DNA from: Conidiobolus incongruus B7586
Lineage: Eukaryota; Entomophthoromycota; Entomophthoromycetes; Entomophthorales; Conidiobolaceae
Assembly: GCA_000697335.1 (NCBI GenBank)
Contig: JNEM01016710.1
Span: forward strand, 1-42,782
DNA length: 42,782 nucleotides
Direction: 5' to 3'
In this document: positions 9,764 through 18,278 of the stretch, piece after piece
How positions within the stretch are numbered: the stretch's first letter is position 1
Layout of the letters: each line of letters starts with the position of its first letter
Program-made: the position numbers and the translations under genes
The notes under the pieces: generated by a model
Told to the model about the DNA's origin: nothing
The model's input: only the letters and a program-made list of their open reading frames with translations
The model's database searches: none

Positions 9764-10780
9764 ATACTTAAATCCCTCTCTAAAAAAATCTACTTGTGTA
9801 TCAATCAACTTTATAAAAAAGGTAAATCAACTTGTGATATTGCTAGAATTACTAGTGTTAGCTAGTTTACTATAGTTAAAGCTGTTAAGAATAACAATAA
9901 AAACACATTTAAACTAAAATTTAAGTGTGCTAGGATTATAAATGAATATGATAAAAAGTATATCTATAGGTTAGTTAATATAGGCAAGTGTAATACTATT
10001 GTAGAAATATAACAGGAATTATAAAACTATATAGGAATATTAGTTAACACTAATATTATTATATGTATTTTATGTTAGCATAGATACCACTTACACTTTA
10101 AGAAAAAACACCCCCAATTAAAGAAATCCCACTATAAAACTAGGTAAAAGTTTAAATATTGCCACTAATATTAAATTGAAACTAATTAAAATAAGGTTAT
10201 TTAGTTTAATAAAACAAAAATATTTTTTAGTAGATTTGATAAAAAAACTAGATATTTCAAAAAAGATACAAAACTATTTTGTGACTATTATGTTAATTTT
10301 ACCCAAAAGTACAATAGTAGGTTAATTATTGTTTAGGGATGTATGTTATCTTTAGGTGTAAGATATCTTTGTAAAGTTAATAAGGGAATTAATACTGAGA
10401 TGTATTAAAGTATTTTAAAAAATAAATTGAAAAAAACTATTGAATAGTATAGGTTAAACAAATCTAATGTTATTTTCCAAGAAGATAATACCTCTTACTA
10501 TACTATAGCTTCTACTATCAAATAACTTAAAAATAACAAGATAACAGTTATAAAGTAGCTTTTTTAATCTCCTAACTTTAACCTAATTAAACACCTTTGG
10601 GATCAGTTAAAAAAAGCTATTAAAGCTTTCCCCTTAGTAAAAAATTTAAATCAACTTTAAAAATATGTTTAAGAAGCATAAAACAAGATTAACCTTTTTT
10701 AGTATAAGAAGTTAATAGATTCTATACCCCACATACTTAAAGAAGTTAGAAAAGCTAAAGGTAGATACACTAGGTTTTAA
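9764..10780 (+). pseudogene. Tc1-like DD34E transposase, inactivated by about 19 stops without frameshift
   Basis: One register of 339 codons runs from ATA (9764, in place of the ATG seen in the copy at 41127) to TAA at 10778-10780. N-terminal helix-turn-helix: QLYKKGKSTCDIARITSVS. The catalytic triad can be placed by alignment to Tc1. The first Asp is codon 149 and reads Asn, in a run TAG-TTT-AAT-AAA that stands where WSDE is expected. The second Asp is intact at codon 241 (QEDNTSYYT). Glu is codon 276 and reads Lys (NLIKHLW for N.IEHLW). Spacing 241-276 leaves 34 residues, as in DD34E. The internal stops sit where Gln (CAA/CAG) or Trp (TGG) is expected, so C-to-T and G-to-A changes explain essentially all damage. 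No net indel. Confidence 0.85.
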
Positions 10781-10794
10781 TTTTTTTTATCACC

Positions 10795-11011
10795 AAAAAC
10801 CTATAAATTTATAACTTATCTTAGGTAAAATTTAAGTATTTATACTTTAACCAATTAATAACTAAATATCATTATATAATAATATATATTATTAATAAAT
10901 ATAATAGATTTTAATTATTTAATTTAAGTTTATTTCATTAAATATTAATCAAGTTATTAGTAAGAATATAAGTGTTTTTGATTTTATGACTCACTTTTGT
11001 AGGTTAGTGTA
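10795..11011 (-). repeat. Right inverted repeat of copy B
   Basis: Inner motif (complement of ATAAGTTATAAA) at 10808-10819 and outer motif (complement of GTGAGTCATAAA) at 10983-10994, about 175 bp apart, mirroring the left end at 9436-9661. Confidence 0.7.
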
Positions 11012-11799
11012 TAATATCAAAAAATAATAAAATAATATATAAAATTTAATTAGATTTATTATGCAATATATTATATATTTAAATATATTATAATTAATTC
11101 CTTGAAAAGTTCTTACACTATAAAGGACTATTTATTAAATATTTTATTTTTTAAGCAAATATTTGAAAATTATATAATATTAATATAATTATCATATTAA
11201 TATAATAGATAAATAAAATAGAAATTTAGATTTAAATACCAAAATTGAGTAAAATAAATAATTAATGCTAGTGGATCAATTATTAATAGAAAATCTTTTA
11301 AAAATACAAAATAGAGATATATCTTAAAATATTCAAAATATTCATTTTAATTATTTTCCTATTAAATGATAATTTAACCATCATAAAATATCTTTTAATA
11401 ATGAATTTACTATAAAACTAACAGAAGTTAAATTTTTTGAAATTTTGGATTTATCTTAATTTTATCAAATATTAATAATATAAGATATTGGGTTATATAT
11501 TATTTATTTTGATGATATTTACTATTATTTTGTAATTTAATAAAGTAATTTTATATTTTAAAAATTAATTTTTTATATTAAATTATATAACTTTAATAGT
11601 ATAAATTTTAATATTACTTAATAAAAATATATCATTCTATATAATAATATTAGATTTATTTTATATATTATCAGAATTCAACTGACAAATTATTTTTATA
11701 TTTAAAATTATCAAAAGATTTTTTGGATTTAGAAAATTTATAATTCATTAAAATATAATAATAAATTTAAAGATTATATAATATATTATTATAATTATA
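11012..11799. other. AT-rich DNA between transposons
   Basis: No gene or complete element recognised. Extremely low GC, consistent with old repeat-derived sequence. Confidence 0.4.
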
Positions 11800-13010
11800 T
11801 TGAATTTAAAACAATAAGAAATTTTATTAATTTGAAATAAATAAATATATACAAAGTTAATAAGAAATTATATCCTTTTAATTTATATATATATATTTAT
11901 AATAATTTTTTTGATTAAAAAATTAACTTTTTGAAATTTATTATTTAATTTAATTATGCTTAAATTAAATAATAATCATCAAAAATCTTTTATTTTGATA
12001 TTAATAAAATTTAACCATAAGTCCTTTAAAATTATTTAAATTAATAATTTATCATTAGGTAAATTATTTTAAGATTAAGAAAAAAACTATCTAAACCTTG
12101 TTAAAATTTAAAAAACTAACTTTAATTATTATTCTTTTGATAGTTAATAAAATGAAAGTATATATTGAAAAAAAACTTTTTATTGTAGTTAAAGAGTTAT
12201 CTAAGTACTTTAATATTAGTTTTATAAGTATTTTATATATATTAAAGTTTAAACTGAAATTAATAAATAAAAATATAAAATAGGTACCTTATAATTTAAC
12301 TAAAGCTGAGAAAAAACTAGAGTAGATATTATTAAACAAAATCTATTAAAATATTATTAGAAATTTAAACTTTTACATTAAATAATATTAATTGATGAAT
12401 CTTAAATTTTTATATATAGTTTTTTATTAAAACACAAATCAAGATATTAAATTAAGTTAAATTAACCCCTTTTATAAATCCTTTAAATAAGTATTTTGTT
12501 AATAAATAAATGTTAATTATTATAATAGATTATAATAGTATATGTTACTTTTGTTTAGTTCTTAAAGGAAAATCAACTAATAGTAAACTTTATTATCTTA
12601 TTTTAAATAACAGTATTTTTAATTAATCTTCTTAATATAATTTAAGAATACTTATTATTTTGCATAATAATTGCAAAATACATAAATCTAAAGTTATAAA
12701 AAACTTTCTGATTAAAAATAGCTGGAAAAAACTAATATATCTATTATATTCTTTAGATTATAATTTATGTAATTATAATTATATTAGGTAATTTAAAAAC
12801 TAGCTTATAAGAAAAAAAATTTCTATAGCAAAATTTAATTAGTTTGTTAAATATTAAATTTCAATCTTTAATAAAAAGAATTGTTTTTTAAGTATTAGAA
12901 GTTTGTTAAAAATATATAAAAAGTTATTAATAATAAAAGAAACTATTAAATTAATATAATATATTTATTTTTAATCACAAAATATTCCCATTATTAAAAA
13001 TACAGAGTAA
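11800..13010 (+). mobile_element. Decayed mariner copy M1
   Basis: Collinear with the mariner at 13308-14629. About 11975-12020 matches the N-terminal coding region. 12110-12330 holds the HTH-to-KWIPYNL part, which leaves a 61-residue open stretch. 12385-12410 matches the IDES block (now IDES followed by a stop). 12655-12720 matches the HDNCK..K block, and 12760-12800 the DYN region. The right terminal repeat (ATTCCCATTATTAAAAATA) lies at 12983-13003; the left end is eroded. It shares the AATGGGAA-type terminal repeat with M0 at 1-1214. Several in-frame stops; inactive. Confidence 0.72.
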
Positions 13011-13307
13011 TAATTATATTTAATTTAATTTTTTAATATTAATTATTTAATTTTTTTTAAGTTAAGAATATATTGAAATTTCAAGTTAATAAGAAATATT
13101 CATTTTAACATGAATATATTTAATTTGAATATAATCTAATTAAATATTGATATTTATTATTATTTTATAATTTTTCAAAAAACATAATTTCTCAATGATA
13201 AACATTTTTAAGATTCAAACTTCAATTATTACTTAATCAAAAATACCATAATTACTTTTATTGGATCATTAATTATTAACTCAAATATTGAGTGAAAATT
13301 TCAAATT
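13011..13307. other. AT-rich spacer between two mariner copies
   Basis: Nothing recognisable. Confidence 0.4.
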
Positions 13308-14629
13308 ATTAGTATGGAAATTAAGAAATGGCAAATTTTTTAATTTCTGATCTTTCAAAAATATTATATGTTTTGAAAGATTATATATATATAAAATATA
13401 TAGGAAAATAAATATTTTCAAACTATATATATATATTCAATTTTAATTATTTTTTTTATTAAAATATTTTGATTTTAAAATTTACACTTAAATTTAATCA
13501 TGTTTAAACCAGATTGTGATTATCAAAAGGCTTTTATTTTTGTATCTTTAAAACTTAACCATAAACCCTCTAAAATCATCTAAAACTTGCAAATAGTTTA
13601 TAGAGATGGTGCTTTATCTAAAACTACCATATATTACTGGATTTGTGATTTTAAAGCTGGAAGGGACACTATTCAAAATTTACTAAAATCTGGAAGACTA
13701 ATTTCTACTGTTACTCTTTCACTTACTAATAGAGTAAAAAAATATATTAAGAAATACCCTTTTATTTCTGCTAGAGAACTATCAAAGCAATTTAATATTA
13801 ATCATACAAGCATGTTATATTTACTTAAGTTTAAACTTAGATTAATTAATAAAAATGCAAAATGGATACCTTATAATTTAACAGAAGCCTAAAAGAAAAC
13901 TAGAGTAGCTATAGCTAAACTAAACTTATTAAGGTATAACCAAAAACAAAGGTTTTTACAGCAAATACTTGTAATTGATGAATCTTGGATTCCTTTATAT
14001 AATCCTTTACCTAAAAATAAAACAAGATGTTGGGTTAAGCTAAATTAATCCCCTCCACAAATTCCAATGAATAAGCACTTTAAATATAAGCAAATGTTAA
14101 TTGTTGTAATAGATTATAATGGTATATGGTTTTCTTATTTAATACCTCAAGGAAAATCAACTAATAGTAAACTTTATTATCTTATTTTAAATAACAGTAT
14201 TTTTAATTAATCTTCTTAATATAAATTAAGGACACCTATTATTTTGCATGATAATTGCAAAATACATAAAGCTAAAGCTGTAAAAGATTTTTTATATAAA
14301 AAAAATTAGAGGGAGTTACCACATCTAGTATATTCACCTGAATATAATCTATATGATTATAATTGTTTTAGACAATTAAAAAAACAGCTTGCAGGAAAAA
14401 AAATTCCTGCAAACAAATTAAATTAGTTCATGAAACATCAAATTTCAGTCTTTAATAAAAAGAACTGTTTTTTAGGTATTAGAAGCTTACCAAAGGTATA
14501 GAAAAAAGTTATTAATAATAAAGGAGGCTATTAATTTTATATTATTCATTAAATTTTATATATTATTTATTAATTTATTTGTTTAATTTTAATTTTAAAA
14601 TTGTGCCATTACTTAATTTCTGCACTAAT
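13308..14629 (+). mobile_element. Near-complete mariner (DD34D) element M2
   Basis: Imperfect terminal inverted repeats: ATTAGTATGGAAATTAAGAA at 13308 onward, continuing into ATGGCAAATTTTTTAATTTC, and its complement ending CTTAATTTCTGCACTAAT at 14629. 1322 bp, the usual mariner size. The transposase frame 13500-14534 has no indel. This is the best preserved of the mariner copies and serves as reference for the others in the window. Confidence 0.88.
13500..14534 (+). pseudogene. mariner DD34D transposase with eight in-frame stops and no frameshift
   Basis: One frame from ATG 13500 to TAA 14532-14534, 344 residues. N-terminal HTH with YQKAFIFVSLKLNHKPSKII; second helix region GALSKTTIYYWICDFKAGRD ending in a K-S-G-R block. 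Catalytic residues are all present: Asp160 in VIDESW, Asp251 in LHDN, Asp286 in YSPEYNLYDY. There are 34 residues between the last two, diagnostic of mariner DD34D. Internal stops begin at 13581, 13890, 14046, 14208, 14217, 14307, 14424 and 14499. Each stands where Gln or Trp fits, so each is one C-to-T or G-to-A step. The longest open piece is 13587-13892. Third positions are already A/T-rich. Confidence 0.9.
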
Positions 14630-15000
14630 ATTTAAATTTTAATTTGAACAATATTTGAAAATTTTGAAACTTAAATTTTATTAATAATTACAATGTTTTT
14701 TTTTCAAATACACTAGTATTATAATTATATTATAAAAATATTATCTTATATTAATTTTAAAAAACCTAAATTGTAATATGTGATTCAAAAATATAATATG
14801 ATCTTGGAATAAATTTCTCTAATTACTAAATATTATATATGGTTTTTTAATGATATTTGGGTGATAAACTAAAATTATGTTTTCAAATTCATAGCCAAGT
14901 CATTGATCATTTATTTGATAAAACATTGATTAAAAATAGACTGATTGTAACTTGAATTGATGATTAACCCTTTTAAGTTGATTATTATCATATTAAATCA
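14630..15000. other. Intergenic stretch at edge of transposon block
   Basis: No gene or RNA recognised. GC begins to rise toward the decayed gene at 15001. Confidence 0.45.
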
Positions 15001-15403
15001 ATGACTTACAAGTCATCATTCTCCAACACCAGTTACTTAATCAGACAACTTCCAATTTATGTAGCCGAAAAATACCCTCAAACTCCAAAACACAAGTATA
15101 CAACAGCATCAGAATCGAAATTTTGCCTTATATTATTTTTAAACTGATTTATTTCTCTTATCTGCTGGATCTTTGGCACTGTGATGTGTTTTTTTCAAAA
15201 TCATTTACTGCTCCAAAACTTGAAGGATAGCCAAATACGTAGCAACCCTATTTATAATGATAGGATCAGGAGGATGTATAGTATACATTATATTAAGTTG
15301 TACACCTCAAGGCAAACAATTTATTGAAACTAACAAAATTTTGCCAACACGCAAACCAACGTGGTTAATGATCCTTTTATTAATTGAATATTTAAAAACC
15401 TAA
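15001..15403 (+). pseudogene. Dead paralogue of the two-TM protein gene at 16036
   Basis: Starts with an intact ATG at 15001 and reads MTYKSSFSNTSYLIRQLPIY, then VAEKYPQTPKHKY. This aligns with the N-terminus of the protein at 16036 (STSTNQLIEGRTIYDPEKFP and so on). The first membrane segment follows with an in-frame TGA at 15145-15147 and then ISLICWIFGTVMCFF, matching FPLTWIAGTFVCFF. A frameshift near 15220 then moves the second membrane segment (ATLFIMIGSGGCIVYIIL) to another frame, which ends at TAA 15401-15403. Two lesions only, so loss is fairly recent or the copy was long conserved. Confidence 0.82.
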
Positions 15404-15951
15404 TAAAACTTTCTATTTAACTTTTAATAATTCAAATATATATCAATTTAATTCTAACAAGTTTGTTTTTATTATATTTTAATATTCAATTGACCTTTAC
15501 AAATTTATTGATTTAACCTTTTAAAAAGTGACCAACTCTTGAAAGCTCTCCTAATTATAGGTTCTGGTGTTTGAAAATAATTAACTAAGATATTAAATTT
15601 GAGGAATTATTATCCAATTAAAGATCGACTCAAAATCAAAGCCCAATTTTACTATATTAGATATTTGGACCAATAAACATGAGTAATTTATCTCTAATTC
15701 ATATATTATAACAGTTTTAATAATTCTCGTCAAAAAAATATAGAAATTTCTAGGTAATACTCTAATCTTATCCCAAAACTGAGTATTTCCAAAAAAATGA
15801 TTCACTCAAATATTTATATTATAGGTTTCAGGTAATATTTATACCAGAAATCTAGAAAAAGGAAATAGATTATGATTAATCCCATTTATAATATTAAGCA
15901 TTACAAAATCAAGGATTAATGCCAGTGATGATTTAATTTCAGTTCCAAAAA
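15404..15951. other. Intergenic region upstream of the two-TM gene
   Basis: No coding sequence supported; the minus-strand frame at 15593-15805 shows no recognisable features. Contains the 3' flank of the dead copy and upstream DNA of the gene at 16036. Confidence 0.5.
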
Positions 15952-15960
15952 TATAAATAG
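15952..15960 (+). promoter_or_regulatory. TATA box of the two-TM gene
   Basis: TATAAATAG 84 bp before the ATG at 16036, the same octamer and nearly the same distance as in the two peptide genes. Confidence 0.55.
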
Positions 15961-16035
15961 ACATTTAATCATTTGATTGAATGTTACTTTTGATTAAATT
16001 ATTCGCAGCTTCATCATTTTCTAATATTTAATCTA

Positions 16036-16374
16036 ATGGCGACGAAGGCACCTTACTCCACGAGCACTAATCAATTAATTGAAGGGAGAACTATATACGA
16101 TCCAGAAAAGTTTCCAACCATACCTCAGCATGAGTATGGAAGTCGTCTACAGTTTAAATTGGGATTCATATTATTTTTAATAGGGTTTATCTTTCCTTTG
16201 ACTTGGATTGCTGGTACGTTTGTATGTTTTTTCACGAGAAAGCATCGCTCCAATACTTGGGGTATTGTTAATCTTATGTTTTCCCTTTTGTTGATTATTG
16301 CAATATCGGGATATGTTGCTTATATTATATTGAATGGATCTTATTATGTGAATAATTATATCGATAGTAACTAA
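16036..16374 (+). CDS. Small two-transmembrane protein (112 aa), unknown function
   Basis: Not recognised as a named family. Residues 1-40 are polar and likely on one membrane face (including YDPEKFPTIPQHEYGSRLQF). The first membrane helix spans about 42-66 (FILFLIGFIFPLTWIAGTF). A short basic loop follows at 68-73 (TRKHRS), then a second helix at 77-99 (ends SGYVAYIIL) and a short tail rich in Tyr/Asn. No signal peptide cleavage site; the protein is probably a hairpin in a membrane with both ends on the same side. The basic loop suggests, by the positive-inside rule, that the loop is cytosolic. The motif FPLTWIAGTF is shared with the dead copy at 15001, so it is probably a family signature. 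Single exon, TATA box 84 bp upstream, stop TAA at 16372. Codon use is clearly that of a real gene. Confidence 0.82.
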   Translation: MATKAPYSTSTNQLIEGRTIYDPEKFPTIPQHEYGSRLQFKLGFILFLIGFIFPLTWIAGTFVCFFTRKHRSNTWGIVNLMFSLLLIIAISGYVAYIILNGSYYVNNYIDSN

Positions 16375-17279
16375 CCTTTATTTTTAATGATTTTATTACA
16401 TAAAAATAATATTTATTTATAAAAATAAAGAACTAAATTAATATAATAGTAATCGAATATAGAAATTATACTAAAAGATCAATCTATTATTATTAATTCC
16501 ATACCAAATAAATGTTTAATTATAGGAGATAGATACGATTTACATATTCCATGATCAATGATCTTATACCAAGTATTGAAAAATCCAAAATGATATTTAT
16601 TGAAATTCCATTTCACATTCTTTAAGCATAATTACGCAAACATTTGAAACTGCTCAGCTATTTATTCGATATGCGTCATTCTCATAATCAAAGCGAGATT
16701 GCTATCATTAATGTGAATAATTATAATTAAAATAATGATTAGAATATTAAATAATTCATAAAGTTGATAAAGTACATTGATACAGTTACAAATTCCTATT
16801 TTAATCATAATCAAATATGATGTTATATTGATGAAATCAAATTTTAATTTTATAATCAACAGTCTTGTTTATGCAGTTATGATAATTGTATCAAATTGTT
16901 CACCTTATTACCAATAATTATTCATTTTTTCAAACTGATCCCAAATTTCCTTCCTTATTGAATAAATAAACAATAAATTTAATAATAGTACAAAAATTTA
17001 AAATTATTCAGAAAAATTTCAATATAAACAAAATTAAATACAGTAATATGTTTGAATTTGAATTAAAAATAATTCATAAAATACAATAAAAATTAATGTA
17101 TAATTTTATTAGAATAAATTTAAATAATATTAATACTGGAATAGTAAAAATATTTATATATCTGATTCAAATATATTTCTTGATAATTTATAAAATAAAA
17201 AAATTCTTTCAAATACACCATGAACTTTAACAAATTTTAAATCCAAAATAATATTTTATAAATATAGCGTATATATTGA
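16375..17279. other. Intergenic stretch
   Basis: No gene supported. The minus-strand frame at 16662-16859 is low-complexity Ile/Asn-rich translation of A/T sequence. The last 40 bp before the tRNA are very A/T-rich. Confidence 0.5.
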
Positions 17280-17351
17280 GCGCCAGTAGTATAATGGTTA
17301 GAATACTCGCCTTCCAAGCAAGTGGTCTGGGTTCGATTCCCAGCTGGCGCA
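17280..17351 (+). tRNA. tRNA-Gly (anticodon TCC)
   Basis: The acceptor stem pairs GCGCCAG (17280-17286) with CTGGCGC (17344-17350), and discriminator A is 17351. D-arm GTAT/ATAC encloses the AATGGTTAGA loop. The anticodon loop CTTCCAA is 17311-17317 with TCC at 17313-17315, reading GGA/GGG glycine codons. The T-arm has GGTTCGATTCC. No intron and no encoded CCA. The anticodon stem (17306-17310 with 17318-17322) has one C-A mismatch in the middle (17308/17320); the other stems are perfect. The mismatch may be tolerated or mark the start of decay, but the rest of the molecule argues that it works. Confidence 0.93.
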
Positions 17352-17368
17352 ACATTGATTCCCTCTTC

Positions 17369-17381
17369 TTTTCCTCTTTTT
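17369..17381 (+). terminator. RNA polymerase III T-runs after tRNA-Gly
   Basis: TTTT at 17369-17372 and TTTTT at 17377-17381, 18-30 bp past the tRNA end; T-runs of this length end Pol III transcription in fungi. Confidence 0.65.
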
Positions 17382-18278
17382 CAATTTAATAAATTATCTA
17401 TCTATATTATTTAATTCAACTTTATTTATATATATGTATTATAAAATAAACGATTTATACATGCTTATTTAATTAATTTTGGCATTTCAAGTTACAAATA
17501 TCCTAAAGACAATTTTAAATCATATTTAATCAATCAATATTAAAAATTATATTATTAATATTGTTATTTCTATATACATTCTCACCTTTATACAATATTT
17601 AAAATATTTTAAAATATTTTTCCAACGTCAATATGGAAAATAATCAATTTATCATATATCAAATATTGATCATTATAATTATTATTGTTTTTTATAATCA
17701 TTTTTGATTTTAACAAATCAATTCCATTAAATATATATAATTTTCGAGTAAATTTGTATATCAATAAATTCATAAACTCATGCTATTATGATATCTAAAA
17801 CAAAAGTTATATATTTTGCAATATTTATATAAAATGTAAAAATATCAATTATATAAATGGTTATTAATATTGCAAAATAGGAAAATGAATCAAATTATCT
17901 AAGTTTAATATCAGTTGAAAATTTGATATTAATAATATAACAATTTCAAAGTGAGAATTGAATTTCATTTTTATTAGTTTAGTATATTAATATACTCAAT
18001 TGAAGGATTGAAGAAAATTACATAGATAATAGATAATTTATTAGTTTTGAATTTTAATCAATAAAACCTGATAATATTTTAATAGATGAGTGTACTAATT
18101 CAATATTCGATTTCAAAAATGTTATAAGATATGCTAAAATAATAATATTTGAATTCTTATAAAAATTCATATTATTTTTCAAATAATAAACAAGAATTTT
18201 TTATTTATAAAAAAGAAAATGAACAAAATATTAATGAATAGCACAATTGAAGTGATTATATATAGATTTGAAATAAAA
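17382..18278. other. Intergenic stretch downstream of ACS
   Basis: No gene supported. Holds the 3' untranslated region of the minus-strand ACS gene at its right edge. Confidence 0.5.

Larger units (their letters stand above)
9436..11011 (+). mobile_element. Full-length Tc1-like (DD34E) transposon copy B
   Basis: Complete by its ends: TACACTAACCTGCAAAAG at 9436 and the complement CTTTTGTAGGTTAGTGTA ending at 11011, bounded by TA as expected for Tc1/mariner target duplication. 1576 bp, the normal size of the superfamily. The inverted repeats are long (about 225 bp) and each carries two copies of a GTAAGTTATAAA/GTGAGTCATAAA motif, the IR/DR arrangement known from Sleeping Beauty-type Tc1 elements. 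The single transposase frame (9764-10780) is intact in register but full of stops, so the copy cannot make transposase. Confidence 0.9.

Noticed and set aside
12098-12283. 61-codon frame as a separate gene
   Set aside because: It is the HTH part of the decayed mariner M1 transposase, collinear with 13690-13880.
13500-14534. Alternative nuclear genetic code with TAA/TAG as glutamine
   Set aside because: Stops at Gln positions would fit, but several stops also stand for Trp, and the intact ACS and SDR genes have no in-frame TAA/TAG and end with ordinary stops.
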